A stretch of 64,000 nt of DNA. Origin: Contendibacter sp031732755 (GTDB lineage Bacteria > Pseudomonadota > Gammaproteobacteria > Competibacterales > Competibacteraceae). Where the stretch lies: contig JAVMKI010000045.1 in assembly GCA_031732755.1 (NCBI GenBank), forward strand, positions 1-64,000, read 5' to 3'. The notes below the pieces were generated by a model that was not told the DNA's origin, searched no databases, and saw only the letters and a program-made list of their open reading frames with translations. Position numbers and translations under genes: made by a program. Positions 34,872-44,376 of the stretch are shown piece by piece; the stretch's first letter is position 1, and the number at the start of each line of letters is the position of its first letter.

Positions 34872-35522
34872 TTAATCTTCTTGCTTCGTGGATGGCATGG
34901 GGATAAACAGGCTGGCGACGCTCAGGTTCAGTTCAGGCAATAAAACCGGCGCAATGTTGTCCGTGGGGGCGGGATAGTGAATTTCGCGGTAGCCTTCGGG
35001 GCTGGGGCGGCGATACACCTCCAACCTCCGGTTGACGAGGTCCAACAACCAGACTTCCGGGATTCCCGCCCTGGCGTACAGCGGAACCTTGGTGTCCCGG
35101 TCGTAATGCAGAGTGCTATCCGAGACTTCGATCAGGAGCAGCACATCCTCCGGGCGAGGATGCGACCGGGTGTAGAAGTCCTCGCGATAACGGAGTACCG
35201 TCAAGTCAGGCTGCGGCGCTGAGTGGTCGCCAAGTTGTATTGGACTTTGCACCCGCACGATGCCTTGAGTGATCTGGCGGAAAAAAGACCGCGCGATGTG
35301 GTCGAGATGACCGGCGTGTTGCTCTCCAATCGGGGGCATGGCGATCAAGTCTCCCTCGATCAGTTCTACTCTGGAGTCTTCGTCGAAAATCCCGATTTCG
35401 CCCAAACGGTGATATTCCGCGATGGTTAGGCGATAGCGGTGCGGAGTGAGTGACTCTGGAGTTTCCACGGTGGCGACGGTCGGAGTGACCGCTTCCCGGC
35501 CCAGCAGGGCAGCGCTGCTCAT
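34872..35522 (-). CDS. Uma2-family (DUF820) putative endonuclease
   Basis: A PD-(D/E)XK-fold protein of a family abundant in cyanobacteria and scattered in proteobacteria; biological role mostly unknown. From ATG 35522, preceded by AGAGGTGAA, it is 216 residues. Family features are YHRLGEIGIFDEDSRVELIEG (residues about 37-57), the PQPDLTVLR strand with the candidate metal-binding Asp, and IEVSDSTLHYDRDTKVPLYA with the Glu and Lys, then GIPEVWLLD. It interrupts the expected gene order downstream of lpxB and looks like an accessory insertion. No partner gene is adjacent. Confidence 0.87.
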   Translation of the reverse strand: MSSAALLGREAVTPTVATVETPESLTPHRYRLTIAEYHRLGEIGIFDEDSRVELIEGDLIAMPPIGEQHAGHLDHIARSFFRQITQGIVRVQSPIQLGDHSAPQPDLTVLRYREDFYTRSHPRPEDVLLLIEVSDSTLHYDRDTKVPLYARAGIPEVWLLDLVNRRLEVYRRPSPEGYREIHYPAPTDNIAPVLLPELNLSVASLFIPMPSTKQED

Positions 35523-35547
35523 GGCTTCACCTCTCCAAGGGTTCCGA

Positions 35548-35583
35548 AAATGAAAATCCCCGCAAGCATAACTTACGGGGATT
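35548..35583 (-). terminator. Probable acnB terminator
   Basis: AATCCCCG (35555-35562) and CGGGGATT (35576-35583) form an 8-bp stem extended by three pairs after one mismatch, loop CATAA. Read on the minus strand it is followed by a T-rich run (TTTTCATTTT). It lies 27 bp after the acnB stop and before the Uma2 gene. Confidence 0.65.
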
Positions 35584-35609
35584 GGCAAAGAGCAGGGATC
35601 AGGCAGCTA

Positions 35610-38201
35610 TTACGCCGCCAACTTCACCGTATCCGCTACTTGTTGATACTCCGCCACCTGATTGAAGTTCAGATAACGGTAGATTTCCGCGCCCTTGGTG
35701 CCGATCTCGCCCATGTACTTCATGTATTCGGTGAAGGTCGGAATCTTGCCCAGCAGGGCGCAAACCGCCGCCAGTTCCGCCGAGCTCAGGTACACATTGG
35801 CACCCTTGCCCAGCCGGTTGGGGAAGTTGCGGGTCGAGGTGGACACCACCGTGGCGTTATCCGCCACCCGCGCCTGATTGCCCATGCACAGCGAGCAGCC
35901 GGGCATCTCCATCCGCGCCCCGGCAGTGCCAAAGGTGGCGTAATAGCCTTCCTCGCTCAACTGGTGGGCGTCCATCTTGGTCGGTGGAGAAATCCACAGC
36001 CTGGCCGGGATGTTGGCCTGGCCGGTGAGCACCTTGCCGGCGGCGCGGTAATGGCCGATGTTGGTCATGCACGAGCCGATGAACACCTCGTCGATCTTGG
36101 CGCCGGCCACGTCGGCCAGGGTCTTGACATCGTCGGGATCATTCGGGCAGGCCAGCAGCGGTTCCTTGATCGCGCTCATGTCGATCTCGATGATGTCCGC
36201 GTATTCGGCGTCGGCGTCCGGTTCCATCAGCGTCGGATTGGCCAGCCACGCCTCCATGCCCTTGATCCGGCGCTCCAAGGTCTTGGGGTCCTGGTAGCCG
36301 TTGGCGATCATCCACTTGAGCAGGGTGATGTTGCTGTTCAGGTATTCGATGATCGGCGCTTTGTTCAGCCGCACGGTGCAGCCAGCGGCGGAGCGTTCGG
36401 CGGAGGCGTCGGACAGCTCGAATGCCTGTTCGACCTTCAGGTCCGGCAGACCCTCAATTTCCAAGATCCGGCCGTTGAACACATTTTTCTTGCCTTCCTT
36501 CGCCACGGTCAGCGTGCCGGCCTGAATCGCGGCGTAGGGAATGGCGTTGACCAGATCGCGCAGGGTGATGCCGGGCTGCATCTTGCCCTTGAAGCGCACC
36601 AGCACCGATTCCGGCATGTCGAGCGGCATGGAGCCGGTCGCCGCCGCGAAGGCCACCAAACCGGAACCGGCTGGGAAGCTGATGCCAATGGGGAAACGGG
36701 TGTGGGAATCGCCGCCGGTGCCGACGGTGTCGGGTAGCAGCATCCGGTTCAGCCAGCTATGGATGATGCCGTCGCCGGGCCGCAGCGCCACGCCAGCGCG
36801 GCTGGAGATGAAGTCGGGCAGGGTGTGGTGGGTCTGCACGTCCACCGGCTTGGGATAGGCGGCGGTATGGCAGAACGACTGCATGACCAGATCGGCGGAG
36901 AAGCCCAGGCAGGCCAGGTCCTTCAACTCGTCGCGGGTCATCGGACCGGTGGTGTCCTGCGAACCGACCGTGGTCATCTTCGGCTCGCAGTAGGTGCCGG
37001 GGCGAATGCCAACCACGCCGCAGGCCTTGCCGACCATCTTCTGCGCCAGGGTATAGCCCTTGCCGGAATCCTTCGGCGCGACGGGACGGCGGAAGATCGG
37101 GCTGGGACCGAGGTTCTGAACCTCCCGCGCCCAGTCGGTCAGGCCACGGCCGATGATCAGATTGATGCGCCCGCCGGCCTGCACTTCGTCCAGCAGCACA
37201 TCAGATTTGAAGCTAAAGCGGCTTAATTCTGCGCCCGTGTCGTGGTTCTTGACCACGCCATCATACGGGTAGATGTCGATGACGTCGCCCATATTCATCT
37301 TGGTGACGTCGCAATCGGTGATCGGCAGCGCGCCAGCGTCTTCCTGCGTATTGAAGAAGATCGGCGCGATCTTGCCGCCCAGGCAGTAACCGCCGTAGCG
37401 CTTGTTGGGGACATAGGGAATGTCCTCACCGGTCCACCACAGTACCGAATTGGTGGCGGATTTGCGGCTGGAGCCGGTGCCGACCACGTCGCCGACGTAG
37501 GCGACCGGATGGCCTTTCTGCTTCAGCGCTTCGATCAGTTTCAGCGGGCCGATCTTGCCGGGTTCGTCGGGTTGGATGCCTGGGCGCTCCATCTTGAGCA
37601 TCGCCAGACCGTGCAACGGGATATCGGGACGGCTCCAAGCGTCGGGCGCGGGGGAGAGGTCGTCGGTGTTGGTTTCGCCGGTGACCTTGAACACGGTGAC
37701 GGTGGCTTTCTCCGGCACCTTGGGCCGACTGGTGAACCATTCGGCCTCGGCCCAGGATTTCATGATCTGCTGGGCGTAAGCGTTGCCCTGGTCGGCCTTT
37801 TCCTTGACGCCGTGCTTGTAGTCGAACATCAGCAGGGTGTGCGCCAACGCCTTGGCGGCGGCGGGCGCGCATTCGGCGTCGTCGAGCAGGTCGATCAGTG
37901 GCTGGATGTTGTAGCCGCCCAGCATGGTGCCGAGCAGTTCGGTGGCGCGCACCCGGGAAATCAACGGCGACTGGGCCTCGCCCTTGGCGACGGCGGCCAG
38001 GAAAGCGGCCTTGACGTAGGCGGCCTGGTCCACGCCCGCCGGCACCCGGTTGGTGATGAGGTCGAGTAGGAAATTTTCCTCGCCCTGGGGCGGATTCTTA
38101 AGCAGTGTAACCAGATCGGCGGTCTGTTGTGGGCTGAGCGGCAGGGCGGGAATGCCCAGGGCGGCGCGTTCGGCGGCGTGTTGGCGATAGTTTTCGAGCA
38201 C
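35610..38201 (-). CDS. acnB: Aconitate hydratase B
   Basis: Interconverts citrate and isocitrate in the TCA cycle; AcnB is the main, oxidant-sensitive growth-phase isozyme and binds RNA as an apo-protein in E. coli. The 863-residue protein (E. coli 865) has the AcnB-type domain order with the swivel domain N-terminal, GSSRKSATNSVLWW early on, and the Fe-S ligands in FIGSCMTNIG and PGCSLCMGNQ near the C-terminus. The start is GTG, preceded by AAGGGGG with 9-nt spacing. It is flanked by its own promoter and terminator and so is probably monocistronic. Confidence 0.97.
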   Translation of the reverse strand: MLENYRQHAAERAALGIPALPLSPQQTADLVTLLKNPPQGEENFLLDLITNRVPAGVDQAAYVKAAFLAAVAKGEAQSPLISRVRATELLGTMLGGYNIQPLIDLLDDAECAPAAAKALAHTLLMFDYKHGVKEKADQGNAYAQQIMKSWAEAEWFTSRPKVPEKATVTVFKVTGETNTDDLSPAPDAWSRPDIPLHGLAMLKMERPGIQPDEPGKIGPLKLIEALKQKGHPVAYVGDVVGTGSSRKSATNSVLWWTGEDIPYVPNKRYGGYCLGGKIAPIFFNTQEDAGALPITDCDVTKMNMGDVIDIYPYDGVVKNHDTGAELSRFSFKSDVLLDEVQAGGRINLIIGRGLTDWAREVQNLGPSPIFRRPVAPKDSGKGYTLAQKMVGKACGVVGIRPGTYCEPKMTTVGSQDTTGPMTRDELKDLACLGFSADLVMQSFCHTAAYPKPVDVQTHHTLPDFISSRAGVALRPGDGIIHSWLNRMLLPDTVGTGGDSHTRFPIGISFPAGSGLVAFAAATGSMPLDMPESVLVRFKGKMQPGITLRDLVNAIPYAAIQAGTLTVAKEGKKNVFNGRILEIEGLPDLKVEQAFELSDASAERSAAGCTVRLNKAPIIEYLNSNITLLKWMIANGYQDPKTLERRIKGMEAWLANPTLMEPDADAEYADIIEIDMSAIKEPLLACPNDPDDVKTLADVAGAKIDEVFIGSCMTNIGHYRAAGKVLTGQANIPARLWISPPTKMDAHQLSEEGYYATFGTAGARMEMPGCSLCMGNQARVADNATVVSTSTRNFPNRLGKGANVYLSSAELAAVCALLGKIPTFTEYMKYMGEIGTKGAEIYRYLNFNQVAEYQQVADTVKLAA

Positions 38202-38330
38202 GGAGAAAGCCCCCTTGGTGATGGATATGCGGCCCCCGCGAATGCGGAAGCCGATGTGGTGAATTTATGCGGTAACCGGAACGCGCCGGTCCAGGATGAA
38301 CAAACGCGTTTCGGTACAAAAAGCGGCGTT

Positions 38331-38360
38331 ATTGTAGCGTTGAAGCGCGGCATCTGGGAA
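38331..38360 (-). promoter_or_regulatory. Candidate acnB promoter
   Basis: On the minus strand TTCCCA (38360-38355), an 18-bp spacer and TACAAT (38336-38331) lie about 130 bp before the acnB GTG. It matches consensus in four and five positions respectively. Confidence 0.5.
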
Positions 38361-38400
38361 CGTTGACCGGTTGATCGCCGACTGCCGCGCCGTTCGCCCC

Positions 38401-39801
38401 TTACTCCTTGTTGGGGATCGTCAACGCCAGGAACAAGGCTCCGTTGTCACGCTTGATCAGCACTGGAATGGGCCGACCGATTGGTAATTGCTTGACCAGG
38501 TCCGCGAACTGATCGGTATCGGCGACTTCAACGTTGTTGATCCGGGTAATGATGTCGCCCGGCCGGATGCCGGCGCTGGCGGCCGGACCTTCATCCACAT
38601 CCTTGACCAATACGCCCTGTTCGCCCGCTTGCCGCTTGCCGGCGGGCAGTTCACCGACCATCAGACCCAACCGGTTGTGGGAGGGAGGTTCGGCAATCGC
38701 TTGTTGCAGTTTGGTGTCCTCGGGGAGTTCCGCGATTGGGATCGTTAAGGTTTGCTCCTTGCCATCACGGATCAAGGTCAGCGGCGTGTTGGTGCCGGGG
38801 CGGGTGCGGCCCACCATCAGCGGCAGATCGCTGGAAGTTCGCACCGGCTGATTGTTAAAGGCGACGATGATATCGCCGGCCTTGATGCCCGCTTTCTGCG
38901 CCGGGCCATCGGCCAGCACTTGACCAACCAGGGCACCGCGCGGTTTGTCGAGGCCGAAGGACTGCGCCAGTTCTGGCGTGACCTCCTGGATCATGACGCC
39001 CAGCCAGCCGCGCGCCACCTTGCCGCCTGCCTTGAGCTGATCCACCACCTCCATCGCCACATCGATGGGAATGGCGAAGGAGACCCCCTGATAGCCGCCG
39101 GAGCGGCTGTAAATCTGCGAATTGACGCCGATCACCTCGCCATTGAGATTGAACAGCGGCCCGCCGGAGTTGCCGGGGTTGACGGCGGCGTCGGTCTGGA
39201 TAAAGGGTACATAGTTGTCGCTGGGCAGGTTGCGACCCAAGGCGCTGATGATGCCCTGGGTCGCGGTGCGTTCGAAACCGAACGGCGAGCCGATGGCCAG
39301 CACCCACTGACCAACCTTGGCTTTACTGGCGTCGCCGATCTTGACGACCGGCAGCGCGGCCTCTGGTTTGACCTTGAGCAGGGCGATGTCGCTGCGGCTG
39401 TCTTTGCCGACGACCTGAGCGGGTAGTTCGCTGCGGTCGCTTAGACCGACCACGATGCTGTCCACCTCGTCCACCACATGGGCATTGGTGACGATGTAAC
39501 CGTCCGCCGAGACGATGAAGCCGGAGCCCACCGAGGAACGCGGCAACGTGGGCACATCCGGCATTTGCTCGAAGAATTTCTTGAAATAGTCATGGAATGG
39601 ACTGTTTTCGGGAATCGATGGGTGGCCGCGTCCGAACGGCTCTTTCGACTTGGCCTCGGCCTTGGTCTGGATGCTCACCACCGCTGGACTGTATTGTTCG
39701 ACCAGGGTGACGAAATCGGGAAAATCCGCCGCCTGGGCCAACGCACCCCATAACAGGATGAGAATTGCGGTGGGCCAAAGGGACGTTTTGGGTCGTTGCA
39801 T
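38401..39801 (-). CDS. Do-like periplasmic serine protease (DegP/DegQ/MucD type)
   Basis: HtrA-family protease and chaperone that degrades misfolded envelope proteins. The 466-residue protein has a signal peptide cut after AQA at residue 24, the catalytic triad H108 (TNAHVV), D138 (SRSDIALL) and S212 (GNSGGPLF), and two C-terminal PDZ domains (from about 265 and 370). The linker rich in acidic and aromatic residues between 55 and 85 is the LA loop. GAGGAG precedes the ATG. Family naming (degP, degQ or mucD) cannot be decided by eye, though two PDZ domains and a short LA loop favour DegQ/MucD. Confidence 0.94.
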   Translation of the reverse strand: MQRPKTSLWPTAILILLWGALAQAADFPDFVTLVEQYSPAVVSIQTKAEAKSKEPFGRGHPSIPENSPFHDYFKKFFEQMPDVPTLPRSSVGSGFIVSADGYIVTNAHVVDEVDSIVVGLSDRSELPAQVVGKDSRSDIALLKVKPEAALPVVKIGDASKAKVGQWVLAIGSPFGFERTATQGIISALGRNLPSDNYVPFIQTDAAVNPGNSGGPLFNLNGEVIGVNSQIYSRSGGYQGVSFAIPIDVAMEVVDQLKAGGKVARGWLGVMIQEVTPELAQSFGLDKPRGALVGQVLADGPAQKAGIKAGDIIVAFNNQPVRTSSDLPLMVGRTRPGTNTPLTLIRDGKEQTLTIPIAELPEDTKLQQAIAEPPSHNRLGLMVGELPAGKRQAGEQGVLVKDVDEGPAASAGIRPGDIITRINNVEVADTDQFADLVKQLPIGRPIPVLIKRDNGALFLALTIPNKE

Positions 39802-39986
39802 CGAAAACTCTCCTCAATGGGGGTCGGTGAAATCCACGAGAAAAACAGCGAATTCGTCGGGATTGACCATGGCGGGCCAGCTTGGTTCGGGAACTCCCGG
39901 CGGCGATCTGGCGTAGTGACATCGGTCCTGGTGGGTAGTACCTTTCAGGGCATCTCAACCCTTGCCCATCCCTGAGGTAGCGACCC

Positions 39987-40568
39987 ATGGCCCAGACCGC
40001 TTCCACGATGCTCCCACTAGGCACCCCCGCGCCGACGTTCGACTTGCCCGAACCCGCCACCGGCCGTACGGTTGCCCTGACGGACTTTCAAAACGCCCCC
40101 GCGTTGCTGGTCATCTTCATGTGCAATCACTGCCCCTTCGTCAAACATCTCCGTCAGGGTCTGGCTCAATTCGCGCGGGAGTATCAAGACCGGGGGCTCG
40201 CCATCGTCGCCGTCAGCGCCAACGATGTAGCGAACTATCCCGAGGACAGTCCGGCGCGGATGGTCGAGGAATCTCGGGTGTTCGGTTATCCCTTTCCGTA
40301 TCTGTACGACGAAACTCAAGTGGTCGCCAAGGCGTATCGGGCGGCCTGCACCCCAGATTTCTTTCTGTTCGACGCAGGCCGCAAGCTGGTCTATCGCGGC
40401 CAATTCGACGGCAGCCGGCCGGGCAACAACCTTCCGGTGACAGGCGCTGATTTACGCGCGGCAGCGGATGCGGCGCTGGCGGGTCAACCAGTTTCATCCA
40501 ACCAGAAGCCCAGCATCGGTTGCAACATCAAGTGGAAGGCCGGTAACGGGCCGGAGTATTACCGCTGA
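39987..40568 (+). CDS. Thioredoxin-fold protein of the AhpC/TSA (peroxiredoxin-like) family
   Basis: The 193-residue cytosolic protein has the redoxin fold with a CxxC active site, C46-N-H-C49 in LLVIFMCNHCPFVKHL, then VAVSANDVANYPED, FPYLYDETQVVAKAY and CTPDFFLFDAGRKLVYRGQFD, a cis-Pro loop context. Such proteins are usually annotated as thioredoxin-family or peroxiredoxin-like; the substrate is unknown. TGAGGT at 39973-39978 precedes the start. It is divergent from the Do protease and convergent with tamB, with only 7 bp between the stops. Confidence 0.88.
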   Translation: MAQTASTMLPLGTPAPTFDLPEPATGRTVALTDFQNAPALLVIFMCNHCPFVKHLRQGLAQFAREYQDRGLAIVAVSANDVANYPEDSPARMVEESRVFGYPFPYLYDETQVVAKAYRAACTPDFFLFDAGRKLVYRGQFDGSRPGNNLPVTGADLRAAADAALAGQPVSSNQKPSIGCNIKWKAGNGPEYYR

Positions 40569-40584
40569 ACGTTCCTCAACGTTC
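40567..40584. repeat. Hairpin covering the convergent stops of the redoxin gene and tamB
   Basis: GAACGTT (40567-40573) and AACGTTC (40578-40584) form a perfect 7-bp stem with loop CCTC. It spans both stop codons. There is no T-run, so it is a weak candidate for a shared bidirectional transcription stop. Confidence 0.4.
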
Positions 40585-43500
40585 GAAGGTGTAGATCAGA
40601 TCGGCTCCGGTTCCGGTGGCGCTGCTGTTGGACTCGAACAGCAGCCGGTTGCTCAATCGGTATTTGACGTTGAAGGTATTGACGGCGCCAAGCAGCCCGA
40701 CGCCGTAACCGACGTACAGATCGGGCGTCAGGTACTTGCCCAGCATCAGCGCGGTTCCCTTGCTGCTGTCGCCGGACGATCCCAGTTGCAGGGCATCCAG
40801 GCCGAAGGTCTCGCTCAGGCTTTGGGTCAATGTGTTGTTGCCGCCTAGCCCCACCGCGTTGGCGGCCTTGAACAGCAGCGCCGCCTCGCCACCACCCGCG
40901 CCGCTGCTTTGCGGCGCCCGGCCCAGCACCAGATAGGACAGAATGCTGGAATCCGGCATCTTCGGCTCCGAAAACAGCGTCATTTTGGGATTTTTCAGCG
41001 TACCCCGGATTTGGGCGCCAGCGGTGATCGGGGTGCCGGTGAAGGCGCTGTCCGCGGATTGTCGCACCACCCGCAAATCCAGACCTGGGTTGTCGAGCAG
41101 GCTGCTGCTGAACAGTAATTGTCCACGCTGAATCTGAATCTCCTCGCCGTAAATCCGATAATTGCCGGCGACGACCTCGATGCTGCCGCTACCGCGCGGA
41201 GCCAGTTGCGGGGTTTCCTCAATCAGCAGATTGCCTTTGAGTTTGCCCTTGAAGGCGGGTGTTTCCACCTGCACGTCGTTGCCCAAGATCACCCGGACCT
41301 TGGCGAAAATATCCAGCCCTTTGGGCTTGGGCGGCGCGTGATCGTCAGCGCCGTTAACAAGGACGACATCGTCGGACGCCTTGATCGCTCCCGGCCGCTC
41401 GCCGCCCGGCCGTAGATAAGCCTTTGGGATGGTTACCGTTCCCTCGACCTGGACCTGTGGCCGGGTGGCATCAAGTTGCAGATCGGGGCTGAGCTGAATT
41501 TGCAGATCGGTGGTTTTCAGCGCCTGAAAGTTTTGGCCCTGAACCGTCAGTTTCAGGTGCGGTTTCAGGGGATCGACCTCTCCACTCAGTTGTAGCTGAC
41601 CGGGATCGGAGCGGACCGCGCCGGAGAGGCGTAGGGGTCCCTGTCCATCGCTGGTGGCGGTGAACTGGAGGTTCTCCAGCTTGATCCCGGCTTCGGGAAT
41701 GCTGGCTCCGGCGTTCTCCAGCCGGATGTCGCCGCGCAGCGCCAGTTTGGGAATCGTGCCGGCGATGTTGACGTCCGCCCGGAGTTGTCCCGTAACGTTT
41801 TGCACTTGGGGCGTGAATGCGGACACCACTTTCAGATCGGTGAGGGCCGCGTTGATCTTGCCGCTCAGCCGGGCCGCGCCGAATGGGTTTTGTGCTTGCA
41901 GGTTGGCCTGCAATTGTCCAGTTTGCGCCAGGTCCAGCCGCGCCTGACCGCTGGCGGTCGAGCCGTCGGTTTGCACTTGCACGCTGCCGCCATTGAGGGT
42001 GAAGCGAACCGGTTGGCCGTTGGCTTCCATGCTGAGGTGACCAGGGGCGATGTTCAGGTTGGCCTTGCCCTGGAGCGCGCCGCCGATTTTGCCGCTGGCG
42101 CTGGCTTCACCACCGATGCGGGTAACGAGCGTCAAGCCTTGGGGTAGCAATGGTTTGAACCGGTCCGGGGTAAGCTCGCTGAGTTGCACTCGACCATTGA
42201 AAGCGCCGGAGGATTCCCACTGACCTTGCAGGCATACACGGGTGGGCGCGCTGCTCAGACAGGCGGCGTCGAGACCGGCGGCCTTGGCCGAAGCGCGGAG
42301 CAGGGCTGGTTTATCCAGGTTCCAGGTTCCGGCGACGGTATCCTTGGCGCTGAGTTGCGTGACGCGGCCCTGCCAAAGCAGGGAGGAAGTTTGCAGGCTG
42401 CCGGCCAGCGCCAGCAAGAACCGGCCCGGTTCGCCGGTCAGTTCCGCCTTGAGGTCATGCGCGGCGGGTGTGCCGCCACCATCCAGGGTGAACGATTTCC
42501 AGTTCTGGCCACCCAGCGTCAATCCTTCACCGTTGATTTTGAGCTGGGAACGGCTGGCGCCGCCGATGTCCACATGGGCTTCGCCGCGCAATTGCTGGAT
42601 TTGCGTCTGGCCCTGCCGCAGATCTCGCACGGTGAAGTTGGCGGCCACCACGGGCCGGTCGCTGGGGCCGCTTAGATTGCCGCTGCTGGCGATGGCCCCG
42701 CTCAGGCCGGGGAGCAGGGATTTCAGTTGCGGGGCGTCCAGTTTCCAGCGGAGGTCCCAACGTTGCGCCAGCGCCCCATCCGCTTCCAGCCGGGCATCGC
42801 CGGCGTTGATTTTCAGAGTCTTGATGGTCAGGTTCCGATCCAGCACCGCGATATCGGCGTTGCCGCGCACCGCCTGTCCGCCGAGCGTGCCCGCCAGTTC
42901 TTCGAGTAGAAAATTGGCGCGCAGCCGCGCGTCTTCCAGATCGCCATCGCTTTTGAGCCGCAGGTTCAGCTTGCCGGGCACATCTTGCCAGTGCGCGCCG
43001 GGATTGAGTTCCGCGCCACTCAGTTCGGTTTGCCAGCGTACGGTGGGCAGCCAGGCGACATCGGCGTTGCCCTGGATCGTGCCTTCCAACGTCTGACCGT
43101 TCAGTTTCACCGCGCGCACGCCCTGGTCGGAACCCTGACCGGTCAGGGTCCAGCGGCCCTTGGGAATGTCCGGGCCTTCCACCTCGGCGGCGAGTTGGAA
43201 TTGGTAATCTTTAGGTACGCCTTCAGCGGTGAATGTGCCCTGGGCGCTTTCCACCTGCGCCGGACCGGTTAGCGGCCAAGCCAGAGCCCGCCACTGGCCG
43301 GAAGCGTTGAAGCGCAGGTCAGCGAATTGCAGGCCACCCTGGGCGGTGAGCGCCAACGGCCGGTCAGCGGCGGTCAACCGTAATTCGCTCAGTTCAAGCG
43401 CCTGCTCGTCGCCAGTTGCGGTGAATTTCAGAGTGGCGGAACCCAGTTCGGGCAATGTGGTGTTGACTTCACCCTGACCCTCGAACCGAGCCAGCACGCC

Positions 43501-44376
43501 GCGCGCATCGAGTTGAACAGCCAGCGGTTTGCCGGCCAGGTCCGGGACAAAAGGTTTGAGATCGGCCACGTTCAACTTGGCTTGGGCCGACCAGGCGGGT
43601 TGTGGATCGAACGGCTGGTGAATTTCGCCATTCAAGTCCAGGGTCGCCGCGCCAGTGATGCGCTGGGTGAGTTGCAGGCGGTCGCGCAGTTCGCCCTGAA
43701 GTTCGCCCTGACCATGGAAGGTTCCGTAGGCCGGGGTTGGGAGTTGCCAGTTCAGCCGGACCTGGAGCGGATAGCCGCCAATGGGATTCAGGCGGCCACT
43801 CAGCCGCGCTTCGCCCTGGGGCGCGCGGACTTCCAGGGTTTCGATGGTTAACCCCTCGGCCTCGGTATGCGCCTTGAGGCGGATGGTATCAAGGACAATG
43901 GGTTCGACGCCTGCTGGCTGGATGCGGATGGCGTGGCCTTGTAGATCGTCGATATTAATCGCCAGTGGCAGGCGAATGTCGGGTAGCGTCAACGGCGCGG
44001 ATGTGGGAGGTGACGCCGTTTGCTGGCTGGGCGGCAATTGCAGTTCCAGCCCGTCGATCTGGAGGCGATGGACGGTCAGCGCGATCTCGAACAGCTTGGC
44101 GGGTTGCCAATCGAATTCGCCCTTGGCGAGCGCCAGCTTCAACCCATTCCCTTCGTAGTGCAACTGTTCGATCCGCAAGGGTCCCAACAACCGGCCACTG
44201 AAGGAACCGACGCGCAGTGTGCCGGGCAAGACCCGTTCGGCCAGCGCCAACAGGCTTCCAAAGCCGGTTTCGGTGGAGACCGCGAAACCCGCCAGCAACA
44301 GGATCAGCAGCAACGTCGACAGGAATAGTTGGATCAACCCAAACGCCAGGCGACGCACGATGCGCAACGCATTCAC
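40576..44376 (-). CDS. tamB: Translocation and assembly module protein TamB
   Basis: Large inner-membrane-anchored periplasmic protein (formerly DUF490) of the AsmA-like/bridge-type group that works with TamA and is implicated in lipid transport to, and protein assembly in, the outer membrane. The 1266 residues (E. coli 1259) begin with one transmembrane helix (about 12-33), continue as long repetitive beta-strand sequence forming the hydrophobic groove, and end in the conserved DUF490 domain closing with LIYTFER. It starts with GTG overlapping the tamA stop by four bases. Confidence 0.95.
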   Translation of the reverse strand: MNALRIVRRLAFGLIQLFLSTLLLILLLAGFAVSTETGFGSLLALAERVLPGTLRVGSFSGRLLGPLRIEQLHYEGNGLKLALAKGEFDWQPAKLFEIALTVHRLQIDGLELQLPPSQQTASPPTSAPLTLPDIRLPLAINIDDLQGHAIRIQPAGVEPIVLDTIRLKAHTEAEGLTIETLEVRAPQGEARLSGRLNPIGGYPLQVRLNWQLPTPAYGTFHGQGELQGELRDRLQLTQRITGAATLDLNGEIHQPFDPQPAWSAQAKLNVADLKPFVPDLAGKPLAVQLDARGVLARFEGQGEVNTTLPELGSATLKFTATGDEQALELSELRLTAADRPLALTAQGGLQFADLRFNASGQWRALAWPLTGPAQVESAQGTFTAEGVPKDYQFQLAAEVEGPDIPKGRWTLTGQGSDQGVRAVKLNGQTLEGTIQGNADVAWLPTVRWQTELSGAELNPGAHWQDVPGKLNLRLKSDGDLEDARLRANFLLEELAGTLGGQAVRGNADIAVLDRNLTIKTLKINAGDARLEADGALAQRWDLRWKLDAPQLKSLLPGLSGAIASSGNLSGPSDRPVVAANFTVRDLRQGQTQIQQLRGEAHVDIGGASRSQLKINGEGLTLGGQNWKSFTLDGGGTPAAHDLKAELTGEPGRFLLALAGSLQTSSLLWQGRVTQLSAKDTVAGTWNLDKPALLRASAKAAGLDAACLSSAPTRVCLQGQWESSGAFNGRVQLSELTPDRFKPLLPQGLTLVTRIGGEASASGKIGGALQGKANLNIAPGHLSMEANGQPVRFTLNGGSVQVQTDGSTASGQARLDLAQTGQLQANLQAQNPFGAARLSGKINAALTDLKVVSAFTPQVQNVTGQLRADVNIAGTIPKLALRGDIRLENAGASIPEAGIKLENLQFTATSDGQGPLRLSGAVRSDPGQLQLSGEVDPLKPHLKLTVQGQNFQALKTTDLQIQLSPDLQLDATRPQVQVEGTVTIPKAYLRPGGERPGAIKASDDVVLVNGADDHAPPKPKGLDIFAKVRVILGNDVQVETPAFKGKLKGNLLIEETPQLAPRGSGSIEVVAGNYRIYGEEIQIQRGQLLFSSSLLDNPGLDLRVVRQSADSAFTGTPITAGAQIRGTLKNPKMTLFSEPKMPDSSILSYLVLGRAPQSSGAGGGEAALLFKAANAVGLGGNNTLTQSLSETFGLDALQLGSSGDSSKGTALMLGKYLTPDLYVGYGVGLLGAVNTFNVKYRLSNRLLFESNSSATGTGADLIYTFER

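Noticed and set aside
35550..36737. 395-residue plus-strand open frame
   Set aside because: Antisense to acnB; no recognisable family.
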